Of a DNA stretch of 64,000 nt, positions 47,465-57,040 are shown in pieces. A program made the translations under genes and the position numbers. The stretch is from AG25 sp035518815 (lineage in GTDB: Bacteria; Gemmatimonadota; Gemmatimonadetes; Gemmatimonadales; GWC2-71-9), in contig DATIXG010000109.1 in assembly GCA_035518815.1 (NCBI GenBank), positions 19,729 through 83,728 on the forward strand, in the 5' to 3' direction. The notes beneath the pieces are model-generated. The model searched no databases and was not told the origin of the DNA. It saw only the letters and a list, made by a program, of their open reading frames with translations. Numbering within the stretch: position 1 is the stretch's first letter; every line of letters starts with the position of its first letter.

Positions 47465-48139
47465 TCACAACGCGGCGGCAATCCGATCGAACGCCTGAGC
47501 CGGGTCCGCCGCCGCTGTGATCGGTCGGCCCACGACGAGGTGCGTGGCGCCGCGCCCGACTGCTTCCGCGGGGGTGATGGTCCGCGTCTGGTCGTGCGTC
47601 GGCTCCCCCGGCATCCGGATGCCGGGCACGACCAGCCACGGGTCGGGACCCAACCGCGCTCGCAGGAGCGGTACCTCGGCGCCCGAGGCCACCACGCCAC
47701 GCAGCCCGGCCACGATCGCGATTCGGGCCAGGCGCTCCGCTTCCACACCCAGATCGGGAATGCCGCGCCCCAGCGTCTGCTCGAGTTCGACCACCCCGTG
47801 CGACGTGAGCACGGTGACGCCGACCAGCGGCAGATCCCCGGCTGCCCCCACGGCCTGCTCGAGCATGGCCCGTCCCCCCAGGCAGTGCACCGTCGCCAGC
47901 GCCACGCCCAGCTCGCGGGCAGCGCCCACCGCACCCGCGACCGTGCTCGGGATATCGTGCCACTTGAGGTCGAGGAAGACGCGGAGGCCGCGCGCCTGGA
48001 ATTCTCGCACGATCGCCGGCCCTTCACGCGCGAACAACACGGGTCCGAGCTTCGCCCAGCGCAGACCGGGCAGCCGGTCCGCCAGAGCCAGAGCGTCCCT
48101 CCCGCTCGGCACATCGAAGGCCACGATCAGCTCAGCCAC
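47465..48139 (-). CDS. pyrF: Orotidine 5'-phosphate decarboxylase
   Basis: A 224-residue enzyme converting OMP to UMP. Seen: VAELIVAFDVPSGRDALAL, AKLGPVLFAREGPAIV, the catalytic DxKxxD in VFLDLKWHDIPSTV, TVHCLGGRAMLEQAV, VVPGIRMPGEPTHDQTRTIT, and VVGRPITAAADPAQAFD. Start GTG at 48139, overlapping the pyrD stop by 8 bases; the frame open to 48265 is pyrD in another frame. Confidence 0.95.
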   Translation of the reverse strand: MAELIVAFDVPSGRDALALADRLPGLRWAKLGPVLFAREGPAIVREFQARGLRVFLDLKWHDIPSTVAGAVGAARELGVALATVHCLGGRAMLEQAVGAAGDLPLVGVTVLTSHGVVELEQTLGRGIPDLGVEAERLARIAIVAGLRGVVASGAEVPLLRARLGPDPWLVVPGIRMPGEPTHDQTRTITPAEAVGRGATHLVVGRPITAAADPAQAFDRIAAAL

Positions 48140-48971
48140 GCGCGAGCTCCCGCGCAATCCGCTCCGGCGTCCGGGGATCGGCAAGCGCCGCAGTGCCGAT
48201 CGCCACGAGGCTCGCGCCCGCCTTGAGGTACTCCCGCGCATCGCCGGCCGTGCGGATGCCACCAACGCCGATCACCGGCACGCCGACCCGCTCCACAATG
48301 CGCCGGGTCGCCAGCACACCGATCGGCAGTAACGCGGGCCCGCTCACGCCGCCGAAGCCGTTCCCCAGGCGATGGTCAAGCGTTCCCGGAATCGTATTGA
48401 TCACGCTCACGGCGTCTGCTCCCTCGTCCCGCGCGATCTGCGCCATGGCCGGAATGTCCGGCAGCACGGGCGACAGCTTCACGACGAGCGGACGCATCGT
48501 GGCCGCTCGGCAACGGCGCACGAGCTCGGCGAGCGCCGCCGGCTCGGCACCGAACTCGAGACCGCCCGCCGCCGTGTTGGGGCACGACGCGTTGATCTCG
48601 TATGCGGTGATCCCCTCGACGGCGGCCAGCCCTTCAACCACGTGGACGTAGTCGGCTACGGATGCGCCCGCCACGTTGACGAGGATGCGGGCCCGCGCCA
48701 GCCGCCGCGCGATCCGCGGCAGGTCGTGCCGGGCCACGGTATCGAGCCCGGGGTTCGCGAGCCCGACGGCGTTGAGCATCCCGCCAGGGAATTCCGCCAC
48801 GCGTGGCGCCGCGTGCCCGCGACGCGGCTCCGGGGTCACGGCCTTGGTGATGAATCCGCCCAGCGCATCGAGGTCGATGACGCCCTCGAGCTCGTGCCCG
48901 AATCCCGCAGTGCCTGCCGCGAGGAGCACCGGGTTTTGAAAAGTGGTGCCGAGCAGGCTGAGCTGGCTCAC
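48132..48971 (-). CDS. pyrD: Dihydroorotate dehydrogenase, class 1B type
   Basis: A 279-residue FMN enzyme. N-terminal LGTTFQNPVLLAAGTAGFG, FITKAVTPEPRRGHAAPRV, NAVGLANPGLD, the catalytic cysteine in YEINASCPNTAAGGLEF (Cys rather than Ser marks class 1), then VVKLSPVLPDI, NTIPGTLDHRL and IGVGGIRTAGDAREYLKAG. Class 1B enzymes normally need an electron-transfer subunit PyrK, which is not in the window. GTG start in a GTGA overlap with the lipoprotein gene. Confidence 0.93.
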   Translation of the reverse strand: MSQLSLLGTTFQNPVLLAAGTAGFGHELEGVIDLDALGGFITKAVTPEPRRGHAAPRVAEFPGGMLNAVGLANPGLDTVARHDLPRIARRLARARILVNVAGASVADYVHVVEGLAAVEGITAYEINASCPNTAAGGLEFGAEPAALAELVRRCRAATMRPLVVKLSPVLPDIPAMAQIARDEGADAVSVINTIPGTLDHRLGNGFGGVSGPALLPIGVLATRRIVERVGVPVIGVGGIRTAGDAREYLKAGASLVAIGTAALADPRTPERIARELARG

Positions 48972-50482
48972 GGGCGCTCGGAGCCGGGAGGGGGCGTCGG
49001 CGCTCGACGTTTCCCGCGGCCCGGCCCGTCGGCGCCTGGGGCCGGTCGCTGCGGTTGCGCGGGCACGGCGGGAGCCGCGGCGCGCCCGGCCCTGGGGTCG
49101 TCCAGGCGTGGCCCCCGCGGCCCGGGCACCGGCAGTCCGATCACCGACGCAGGAGCGGCGGCGGCGGACGCGATGGCCACACCCAGCGCGCGCGCGAGCG
49201 AATCCTCCGCCGCCGAGTAGCCCGGGCTGACGTCGCCGGCGAGTGCCAGCGTGTACGGCGAGGCGCCGTAGTCCCGTTGCAGCACGCCCAGCAGGGAGTC
49301 CCGGGCCGCGGGTGACACATCGGCCGCGGCGACGAGCGCCTTGGGGGCAAACAGTGACGCGGGGTGCGCGGCGGCAAACGCGATGAACAGGTGCGCGGCG
49401 AGCAACGGCGCGCGAAGAGAGTCCCGCGCGAGCTCGGCAGCCCGAAACGCGGCCGCCTCCGCGGTGTCCCGCTCCGGGGCGATGATCGATCGGAGCATGA
49501 GCTCGAGGGCTCGGGCATCGTTCGTAGCCACGGCACCGAGGCCCGCCTGAAGGAGCTGGCTCAAGCGCTGCCGCAGCGGCGGGAAGTCCGCGGTGCTCGT
49601 GGCTCGCGCGACATCCACGCGCACCTGGCGCACCAGCGCCTGCTGGCCTTCGGTCGAATCGGGCGCCGCCGCCGCGACCTGGGCATAGCGCCGGTACGCG
49701 GCGTCGAGCGCACCGGCGGCGAACAGGCGATCTCCGTCGTCCAGGAGCAGGCGCGCGAGGGGCCCGCCGCGCCAGCGGCCGCGTGCGAGGACCCGGTCGA
49801 GCGTGCTGCTCGCGGTATCCGCTCCGGCGGTTCGACCGACATCGGCGAGCAATGGATCCCAGACCCCCTCGCCCAACCCGCGTTCGACCAGGGTGTCGAT
49901 GAGCGCGAGAGCCGCCGAGGTCGAGCCTGCATAGAGCAGCGCCCGAGCGCGCGCCGCTGCCGCGTCTTTCTCGCGCGACCGCGCGTACCAGGCCGCAGCC
50001 GTCACGAACGCGCCGCGCTGCTCGGCCGCCTGACCCAGGAGGTACGTCGCGCGCGAGGCCTCGCGCCGGTCCGTGGGGGTCGCGAGCGGCTCGAGCAGAC
50101 GTTCGGCCGTCGCGGGGCTATGCTCGGCGAGGGCGCACTCACCCGCGACGAGCGCCGCGCGCCCCAGGAGCGACGAATCCCGCACGGATTGGAGGGCGCG
50201 CCCGAGCGGCGCCGCTGCCCGGTCGCACGCGCCGCTTCGGGCTAGCCCTTCGCCCTGAAGGACCAGCGCGTCGTCCGCCCACCGGCCATGCGGAGAGTGC
50301 GCCACGACCGACTCCGCCTTCTCGGCCGCCTGCGCCCAGGACGCGCGTGCCTCCGCGAGACGCCCATCGTGCTCGAACCGCCGCGCCTGCCCGGCGAACC
50401 GGTTGGCGCTCCACATGCCGTTGTAGTATCCGCACGACGCCGCACCGAGCAGCGCGAGTCCGAGCCACGGGCGGCCGCTCAC
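48968..50482 (-). CDS. TPR-like lipoprotein of unknown function
   Basis: A 504-residue protein with a lipobox at AASC (Cys17, signal GRPWLGLALLGAASC), then alanine-rich helical repeats (LAEARASWAQAAEKAESVV, WADDALVLQGEGLARSG, ATYLLGQAAEQRGAFVTAAA, YRRYAQVAAAAPDSTEGQQA) and a disordered Pro/Arg/Gly tail. It should sit in the periplasm, attached to a membrane. Between an amidase and pyrD with 4-base overlaps on each side, so a role in wall turnover is conceivable but not shown. Confidence 0.8.
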   Translation of the reverse strand: MSGRPWLGLALLGAASCGYYNGMWSANRFAGQARRFEHDGRLAEARASWAQAAEKAESVVAHSPHGRWADDALVLQGEGLARSGACDRAAAPLGRALQSVRDSSLLGRAALVAGECALAEHSPATAERLLEPLATPTDRREASRATYLLGQAAEQRGAFVTAAAWYARSREKDAAAARARALLYAGSTSAALALIDTLVERGLGEGVWDPLLADVGRTAGADTASSTLDRVLARGRWRGGPLARLLLDDGDRLFAAGALDAAYRRYAQVAAAAPDSTEGQQALVRQVRVDVARATSTADFPPLRQRLSQLLQAGLGAVATNDARALELMLRSIIAPERDTAEAAAFRAAELARDSLRAPLLAAHLFIAFAAAHPASLFAPKALVAAADVSPAARDSLLGVLQRDYGASPYTLALAGDVSPGYSAAEDSLARALGVAIASAAAAPASVIGLPVPGPRGPRLDDPRAGRAAAPAVPAQPQRPAPGADGPGRGKRRAPTPPPGSERP

Positions 50483-51645
50483 CGCCCCCCCGCGGGCGGC
50501 GCCACCGCGAGCTTGCGCTCGAACTCCCGCAGGTAGGCCACGATGCCGTCCGCGATCGCGCTCGCGATCTTGTGCTGCCCCAACGCCGACGCGAGGAACG
50601 CCGCGTCGGCGCGGTTGGTCGCGAACCCCGTCTCGACCAGGATCGCGGGCCGCCGGGCCGTGGCGAGGACGGTGAAGCCCGCCTGCTGCACGCCGTGGTC
50701 GCCGCCCGGATGGATGGCGCTGGCCTGCCCCTGGACGAGCGCGGCCAGCAGAGCGGATTCACGCAGGTATTCGTTCTGCTGCAAGTCGCGGAGGATGAAG
50801 CCCACGTCGCCCGTGACCGCCGGCCCTCCGGTCTCGAAGCGGATGGCGTCGTTCTCCATCTTCGCCACGCGCTTCTGATCTTCCGTCTTGGCATCCGACA
50901 GGAAGTACGTCTCGACGCCGCCCGCACCCTCGCGGTGCCGTCCGGACGGCATGGCGTTCACGTGAATGCTCACGAACAGATCGCACTCGTTGCTGCAGAA
51001 CGCGCCCCGGTCCGCGAGATCGATCAGGGTGTCGCGCGACCGCGTGAGCGTCGCGGCGAGTCCCCGGCGCAGGAGCTCGGCCCGCAGCAGCCGGGCGACG
51101 CTGAGCGTGATGTCTTTCTCGACCAGCCCGCCCGGGAAGTACAGCCCCGGATTGCCGGGATCGACTCCGCCATGTCCGGGGTCGATCACGACCGCGTGCG
51201 CGAGGCGCAGGCCGGTGAGCGCGTGCGCCGCCGGTGCGGCCGCCACCGCCGTCGAGGTGGTCTCAGCGGTCGTCTCCCGCAGGGTCGCTGCCGCGGCATC
51301 CCACTGAAACCGCGGTCCCAAGGCTCGGGGCAGCGACACCGCGAGCCAGTCGAGCGGCAGAAACAACGTGTCGCGCGCCACGTAGGGGGCGCACATCAGC
51401 GCGTACACCACGCCGCGCGACCGCACGAAGGGAGCGCCGAGCTGAAAGACGAACACCGTCCCGCCGAGGCTGACGGTGGCCTCCGACCCGTCGAGCGTGG
51501 TCGTGAGATCCAGCACCTGGGCCAGACGGGAAGCCGCGACCGCCGCGCTCCCCCGCTCTGTGGTCACCGGCACCGTCGCCGCGCCACGGGGGGTCGCGAT
51601 CATCACCTGCAGCGGCAGCAGGACGGGCCACAGGGACATGATCAT
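50479..51645 (-). CDS. N-acetylmuramoyl-L-alanine amidase (Amidase_3)
   Basis: A 388-residue secreted zinc hydrolase that cuts the peptide from peptidoglycan. A hydrophobic N-terminus (MSLWPVLLPLQVMI) is a likely signal. Residues about 25-120 resemble a copper-amine-oxidase-type N-terminal domain (ERGSAAVAASRLAQVLDL, FLPLDWLAVSLPRALG). From about 150 the amidase fold shows AHAVVIDPGHGGVDPGN, GLVEKDITLSVARLLRA, DLFVSIHVNAMPSG and the late ILVETGFATNRADAAFL with the catalytic glutamate. It probably splits daughter cells. ATG 51645 overlaps smpB by 4 bases; the second ATG is two codons later. Confidence 0.9.
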   Translation of the reverse strand: MIMSLWPVLLPLQVMIATPRGAATVPVTTERGSAAVAASRLAQVLDLTTTLDGSEATVSLGGTVFVFQLGAPFVRSRGVVYALMCAPYVARDTLFLPLDWLAVSLPRALGPRFQWDAAAATLRETTAETTSTAVAAAPAAHALTGLRLAHAVVIDPGHGGVDPGNPGLYFPGGLVEKDITLSVARLLRAELLRRGLAATLTRSRDTLIDLADRGAFCSNECDLFVSIHVNAMPSGRHREGAGGVETYFLSDAKTEDQKRVAKMENDAIRFETGGPAVTGDVGFILRDLQQNEYLRESALLAALVQGQASAIHPGGDHGVQQAGFTVLATARRPAILVETGFATNRADAAFLASALGQHKIASAIADGIVAYLREFERKLAVAPPAGGR

Positions 51646-52097
51646 GAGCGTTTGCTGCGCAGCGCCCGCGCCACCTCGCGCTCAGCGTCGCGGCGCCGCA
51701 GCGCCTCCCGCTTGTCGTGCTCGCGTTTGGCCCGCGCGAGCGCGATGGCCACCTTGGCCCGTCCGTCCTTGAAATAGAGCTCGAGCGGCACCACCGTCAG
51801 ACCCTTGCGAGTGGTACCGCCGATGAGCGCGCGAATTTCGCTCTTGTGCAGCAACAGCTTGCGGGAGCGCGCGGGGGGAGGGTTGTTGTAGCTGCCGGCC
51901 TCGTAGCGGGCGATCGTCAGCCCTTCCAGCCAGACCTCGCCCCTGAGGACGTGGGCGTACGCTTCTCCCAAACTTGCCTTGCCGGCGCGCAGCGACTTGA
52001 CCTCGGTTCCCGTGAGTACGAGCCCCGCCTCCCACGTTTCCAGGAGATGGTAGTCGTGTCGCGCCCGCGGGTTGCGGGCAATGGAGAGTTTGTCCAA
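51642..52097 (-). CDS. smpB: SsrA-binding protein SmpB
   Basis: A 151-residue protein that delivers tmRNA to stalled ribosomes: IARNPRARHDYHLLETWEAG, LVLTGTEVKSLRAGKASLGE, YNNPPPARSRKLLLHKSEI, GLTVVPLELYFKDGRAKVAI, and a basic Arg/Lys tail. The start is TTG at 52097, only about 6 bases after the predicted transcription start, and no Shine-Dalgarno is seen. No ssrA gene is in the window. Confidence 0.95.
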   Translation of the reverse strand: MDKLSIARNPRARHDYHLLETWEAGLVLTGTEVKSLRAGKASLGEAYAHVLRGEVWLEGLTIARYEAGSYNNPPPARSRKLLLHKSEIRALIGGTTRKGLTVVPLELYFKDGRAKVAIALARAKREHDKREALRRRDAEREVARALRSKRS

Positions 52098-52109
52098 TGC
52101 AGCAAGGCG

Positions 52110-52138
52110 AAGATAGAAACCGTGGGTTGAGCGGTCAA
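52110..52138 (-). promoter_or_regulatory. Promoter of smpB
   Basis: Minus strand: TTGACC (52133-52138), 17-base spacer, TATCTT (52110-52115). Expected start about 52103, six bases before the TTG. It is back to back with the tRNA promoter; the two -35 boxes are 8 bp apart. Confidence 0.65.
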
Positions 52139-52146
52139 GCCAAGAG

Positions 52147-52176
52147 TTGACTTGAGGTTATACCGCGGCCTATCTT
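52147..52176 (+). promoter_or_regulatory. Promoter of tRNA-Leu
   Basis: Plus strand: TTGACT (52147-52152), 18-base spacer, TATCTT (52171-52176). Expected start about 52183, some 8 bases before the mature tRNA 5' end. Confidence 0.65.
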
Positions 52177-52190
52177 TGGCGTTCCCACGC

Positions 52191-52278
<88 letters not shown>

Positions 52279-52314
52279 AACGCGGAAGTACGAACGCGGA
52301 ACACTTCCGCGTTC
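52279..52314 (+). terminator. Two overlapping hairpins after tRNA-Leu
   Basis: GAACGCGGAA (52292-52301) and TTCCGCGTTC (52305-52314) make a 10-bp stem with loop CAC, followed by CGCCTTTAG. An upstream copy AACGCGGAAGT (52279-52289) can instead pair 11 bp with ACTTCCGCGTT. The two structures exclude each other. It probably ends the tRNA transcript before the convergent cysO-moeZ gene. Confidence 0.5.
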
Positions 52315-52319
52315 CGCCT

Positions 52320-53728
<1,409 letters not shown>

Positions 53729-53747
<19 letters not shown>

Positions 53748-54181
53748 GCGACCTTCCGTTGCTCCAAGGTAATAGGTTCCTCGCCGAACGCGTCGCGATC
53801 GTCCGACAAGCGCCAGCTCCGCATGTCGGCGGCGCGCCCCTTCACGACCGATACGATGACGTAGCTCAGATGGGGCCAGGCATGCTCCCGGTCGAACTCC
53901 GACGGCCGGGCCGGATGATCCGGATGCGAGTGATAGATCCCGACGATCTCAATGCCATCGCGATCCAGCTCGCGCTGCGCGTGCAGGTACGCGTCCGGGT
54001 CGATCAGGTAGCGATTGTGCGCCGCATCGGTGCGCCGATTGGCGAGTGGCACGAGCCGCGTGACGATGGTCCGTTCGCCGTCCGCCATTCCTCCCATCAG
54101 GCCGCACGCCTCGTGCGGGTAGTCGGATTCGCCGTGCTGGCGGATCTCCGTCGCTTGTCGGGGATCGAGGACGAGCGTCAT
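53729..54181 (-). CDS. mec: Mec-type JAMM metallopeptidase (M67)
   Basis: A 150-residue zinc peptidase. The JAMM motif is intact: Glu24 in YPHEACGLMGG and HSHPDHPARPSEFD with His84, His86 and Asp97. In mycobacteria Mec removes newly made cysteine from the C-terminus of the carrier CysO. Here it lies between cysM and the CysO-MoeZ fusion, overlapping the first by 4 and the second by 19 bases, so the same job is likely. It might also cut the fusion after AGG (inference). Confidence 0.9.
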
Positions 54182-55167
54182 GACGCGTTGCCCGCCAGCC
54201 GGTCGTGGTCGCTCAGGTAGCGCATGCCGGAGTCGGGAGCGATGACGACGATCACGGCCGACGAGGGCGGTCGGGGGCGGTCGGGGGCGGTAACCAACCG
54301 TTCGGCGGCGACGACCGCGGCGCCAGCCGACCAGCCGACGAACAGTCCCTGCCGCGCGTAGCGGCGCACCGCGTCATCCGCGTCTTCCGAGGCCACGAAT
54401 TCGGTTCGATCCGGCAGCGCCGGATCGTAGATGCCCGGCACGATGGCGGTCGCCAGATGCTTGAGTCCCTCGAGTCCGTGGAACGGGCTGTCGGGCTGGA
54501 CGGCGATGAGCTCGACCGCGGGGTTCAACTGCTTCAACCGCCGCCCGGTGCCCATGAGCGTCCCCGTCGTCCCCAAGCCGGCGACAAGATGGGTGATCCG
54601 CCCTTCGGTCTGGCGCCACAGCTCCTCGGCCGTCGTCGCGGTGTGGGCCTGCGGGTTGGCCGGATGATTGTATTGATCCGCGTACCAATACCGCTCGGGC
54701 TCGCGGGCGGCGAGCTCGCGCGCGCGCCGAATCGCGCCGTCCGATCCCTCGAGTGAATCCGTGAGCACGACCTCCGCGCCGTAGGCCTCGAGCAGCGCCT
54801 TGCGCTCGGCGTTAGCGTTGGCCGGGACACACACGGTCACGCCGATCCCCGCCGCAGCGCCGAGCATCGCATACGCGACGCCGGTGTTACCGCTCGTCGC
54901 GTCGAGCAGGCGCCGCCGGGGCAACAGGCCCCGGGCCAGACCGTCGCGCAGGATGAAGAGGGCCGCGCGGTCCTTGACGCTCCCCCCGGGGTTGAACCAT
55001 TCGGCCTTGAGGAAGACGGACGGCAAGGGGCGGTCGGAAGCGGTAAGGGGCGGTAGGGGGATCAGTGGCGTGTTCCCCACGAGACCCCACACAGCAGGCT
55101 CGGAGGCAGCGGCTTTCACCGCCCGTTCCCGCCGCTTACCGCCACCTACCGCCACCGTCTCACTCAC
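54178..55167 (-). CDS. cysM: Cysteine synthase CysM (carrier-thiocarboxylate dependent type)
   Basis: A 329-residue PLP enzyme. PLP lysine Lys65 in FNPGGSVKDRAAL; LDATSGNTGVAYAMLGAAAG for the substrate loop; HLVAGLGTTGTLMGTGRRLK, closely resembling mycobacterial CysM as I remember it; C-terminal SGMRYLSDHDRLAGN. By context it joins O-phosphoserine or O-acetylserine to the carrier thiocarboxylate. Start GTG 55167 in a GTGA overlap with the sulfurtransferase; the frame open to 55221 is a shadow. Three decamer-repeat tracts lie within its coding sequence. Confidence 0.9.
   Translation of the reverse strand: MSETVAVGGGKRRERAVKAAASEPAVWGLVGNTPLIPLPPLTASDRPLPSVFLKAEWFNPGGSVKDRAALFILRDGLARGLLPRRRLLDATSGNTGVAYAMLGAAAGIGVTVCVPANANAERKALLEAYGAEVVLTDSLEGSDGAIRRARELAAREPERYWYADQYNHPANPQAHTATTAEELWRQTEGRITHLVAGLGTTGTLMGTGRRLKQLNPAVELIAVQPDSPFHGLEGLKHLATAIVPGIYDPALPDRTEFVASEDADDAVRRYARQGLFVGWSAGAAVVAAERLVTAPDRPRPPSSAVIVVIAPDSGMRYLSDHDRLAGNAS
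54263..54293. repeat. Decamer tandem repeat tract (A), inside cysM
   Basis: Three units of GRGGGCGGTC/A in tandem with a 10-bp period. It encodes a Pro/Arg stretch (TAPDRPRPPSS) near the C-terminus of CysM on the minus strand. Confidence 0.65.
55025..55060. repeat. Decamer tandem repeat tract (B), inside cysM
   Basis: About 3.5 units with a 10-bp period (GGGGCGGTCG, GAAGCGGTAA, GGGGCGGTAG, GGGGATCAGT). It encodes PLPPLTASDRPLP in CysM. Confidence 0.6.
55118..55157. repeat. Decamer tandem repeat tract (C), inverted, inside cysM
   Basis: Four 10-bp units (ACCGCCCGTT, CCCGCCGCTT, ACCGCCACCT, ACCGCCACCG), the complement of the same GGCGGT family, encoding VAVGGGKRRERAVKA at the CysM N-terminus. 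Confidence 0.6.
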
Positions 55168-56015
55168 GGCTCCGCCCCTTTGGCGATCGGCGCGGCCACG
55201 AGGTTGCCCCACTCGGTCCACGAGCCGTCGTAATTGCGCACCTTGTCCCTGCCGAGCAGGTACTTGAGGGCGAACCAGGTGTGACTCGAGCGCTCGCCGA
55301 TGCGGCAGTAGGCGATGATCTCGTCCTTAGTGAGCACGCCGGTCTGCGCGTAGAGCTGCTCCAACTCGTCGCGCGACTTGAACGCGCCGTCCGGCCCGAC
55401 GGCCTGTCCCCACGGCACGTTGCGCGCGCCGGGGATATGGCCGGGACGCTGCGCGGTCTCGGACATGCCCGGCGGCGCGATGATCTCGCCCTTGTACTCG
55501 GCGGGCGAGCGCACGTCGATGAGTCCGACCTGCTTCGCTCCGAGGGCACGCTCGACATCCGGGCGCGTCGCGCGCAGCGCCGCGTTGACCTTCGCCGGCG
55601 CCGGATACGTGGTCGCCCGCGCCGTGGCGGGGGTTGTGACGAGCGGCCGGCCCTCGGCCGTCCACTTGGCCCGTCCCCCGTTCATCAGTTTGGCCTTGCT
55701 GTGCCCGTACAGCTGTAACAACCAGAACGCAAAGGCGGCGAACCAGTTGTTGTTGTCCCCGTAAAGGATCACGGTGGTATCCGGCGTGACGCCGGCCGCG
55801 CTCATGAGCTTCGCAAACGTCGCAGCGTCGGGGATGTCGCGGCGCACGGGGTCGTTCAACTGGGATTGCCAGTTCCACCCGACGGCTCCCGCAATGTGAC
55901 CCGAGTCGTACGCGGTGGTGTCCACGTCCACTTCGATCAGACGCAACCCGGCATCGTTGAGGTGACCGGCGACCCACTCAGTCGAGACGAGCACTTCTGG
56001 ATGTGCGTAGTCCAC
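55164..56015 (-). CDS. sseA: Thiosulfate sulfurtransferase (two-domain rhodanese)
   Basis: A 283-residue protein with two rhodanese domains. The first is inactive-looking (VSTEWVAGHLNDAGLRLIEV, VILYGDNNNWFAAFAFWLL), with Asp replacing the cysteine. The second carries catalytic Cys in IIAYCRIGERSSHTWF. The CRxGxR loop fits thiosulfate rather than mercaptopyruvate as donor. It probably supplies sulfur for the carrier pathway encoded downstream. Start GTG 56015 with GGAGG five bases upstream; TTG 56036 is less likely. Confidence 0.9.
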   Translation of the reverse strand: MDYAHPEVLVSTEWVAGHLNDAGLRLIEVDVDTTAYDSGHIAGAVGWNWQSQLNDPVRRDIPDAATFAKLMSAAGVTPDTTVILYGDNNNWFAAFAFWLLQLYGHSKAKLMNGGRAKWTAEGRPLVTTPATARATTYPAPAKVNAALRATRPDVERALGAKQVGLIDVRSPAEYKGEIIAPPGMSETAQRPGHIPGARNVPWGQAVGPDGAFKSRDELEQLYAQTGVLTKDEIIAYCRIGERSSHTWFALKYLLGRDKVRNYDGSWTEWGNLVAAPIAKGAEP

Positions 56016-56037
56016 GTGAGCCTCCAAACGGGTCAAG

Positions 56038-56056
56038 CCCGACCGGCAGGGTCGGG
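56038..56056 (-). terminator. Short hairpin between the Rrf2 gene and sseA
   Basis: CCCGACC (56038-56044) and GGTCGGG (56050-56056) form a 7-bp stem with a 5-base loop, followed on the minus strand by CTTGACCCG with no T-run. It may attenuate read-through from the regulator gene into the sulfur genes. Confidence 0.3.
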
Positions 56057-56090
56057 TGTCAGTTGAAGTGCAACGACGCGATGGGTGAGA

Positions 56091-56543
56091 CTAGTTCCCG
56101 GCCATCGCACCAGCGATCTGGTAGACCTCCGGCTCTTCGTGCATGAGGTCGGCCAGCGAGATACCTGAAAGCAGCTCGTTGATCCGATGCTCGAGCATCC
56201 GCCAGACCGGGCGGATGCTGCACGACGCGTCGCGGCTACATCGATCCTGGTTGACCGGGTGACGATCGCAGTTGACTTCGAAGGTGGCGTGCTCGGACGC
56301 ATCCATCACGTCCTTCACGGTGACGGCCTGAGGAGGACGCGCCAGGTGGTAGCCGCCTTTGGCGCCCCGCACCGATTCGACAAGACCGGCGCGCCGCAGG
56401 CGAAGGAGGATCTGCTCGACGTAGTCATGCGGCAGGCGCTCCTGCTCCGCGAGCTCCCGCGCGGCGACCGGCCCCTCACCGGCGCGGCGCGCCAGCGTCA
56501 GAGAAACGATCAGCCCGTACTCGCCCCACGTCGTAATTCGCAT
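56091..56543 (-). CDS. Rrf2-family transcription regulator with three Fe-S-type cysteines
   Basis: A 150-residue winged-helix regulator: MRITTWGEYGLIVSLTLAR, ARELAEQERLPHDYVEQILL, RLRRAGLVESVRGAKGGYHL. Cysteines 92, 102 and 108 (NCDRHPVNQDRCSRDASC) sit where IscR-like members bind an Fe-S cluster. Members without them (CymR) sense the cysteine synthase state. Its position directly upstream of sulfurtransferase, cysM, mec and cysO-moeZ suggests it controls that locus. It probably starts from a leaderless message. Confidence 0.9.
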   Translation of the reverse strand: MRITTWGEYGLIVSLTLARRAGEGPVAARELAEQERLPHDYVEQILLRLRRAGLVESVRGAKGGYHLARPPQAVTVKDVMDASEHATFEVNCDRHPVNQDRCSRDASCSIRPVWRMLEHRINELLSGISLADLMHEEPEVYQIAGAMAGN

Positions 56544-56549
56544 GATACC

Positions 56550-56578
56550 AATATGCTACAGCCGTACTCGGGATTCAA
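56550..56578 (-). promoter_or_regulatory. Candidate promoter of the Rrf2 regulator
   Basis: Minus strand: TTGAAT (56573-56578), 17-base spacer, CATATT (56550-56555). The expected start coincides with the ATG at 56543, so the mRNA would be leaderless. No Shine-Dalgarno is seen. Confidence 0.45.
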
Positions 56579-56602
56579 TGGTCGCTCCTTGTCCCCGCAG
56601 AA

Positions 56603-57016
56603 TTACCGCACGATCGCGCCCACCAGGAGGCCGGCGACGTTCATACGCACGAGCCAGCTCCACAGCGTGGCCCGATGGATGGGACGGAGCTTGTCATACC
56701 ACACGCTGCCGCCGATCGTCGAGAGCGCGATCGTGGGCAGCCACAGCAGCGTGGCGAATTCCATTCCCGCGAGCGGGCCTGCGGTTACCCACAGCCCGCC
56801 CTTCAGGCGGTTGTAGAACCACGCCAAGAGCAGCCCGAACACCAGCGCCAGGACGGCCGACTTCGGCAGGTTCTTCGCCATCACCTGTTTCATCTGCTCG
56901 GGCGGGACCGGCGTGGAGTACTGCTCCATTCCCTTCATGAAGACCTTGCTCCACATGAAGTAGTCGGCGAAAAACGCGCCTACGCCAGCGACCAGACCTG
57001 CGATGATGCAGTTCAT
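56603..57016 (-). CDS. Small integral membrane protein, unrecognised
   Basis: A 137-residue protein with four hydrophobic segments (IIAGLVAGVGAFFADYFMW, SAVLALVFGLLLAWFY, LWVTAGPLAGMEFATLLWL, LWSWLVRMNVAGLLVGAIV). I do not recognise the family; no catalytic motif is visible. It follows the aspartase/fumarase gene by 24 bases with GAGG before the ATG, so it is the last gene of that run. Confidence 0.75.
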   Translation of the reverse strand: MNCIIAGLVAGVGAFFADYFMWSKVFMKGMEQYSTPVPPEQMKQVMAKNLPKSAVLALVFGLLLAWFYNRLKGGLWVTAGPLAGMEFATLLWLPTIALSTIGGSVWYDKLRPIHRATLWSWLVRMNVAGLLVGAIVR

Positions 57017-57040
57017 CGGCGCCTCCTCGTAGTGGCTGTG

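Noticed and set aside
54263..55157. The decamer tracts as a CRISPR array or microsatellite gene.
   Set aside because: Units are 10 bp with no unique spacers, and no cas genes are present.
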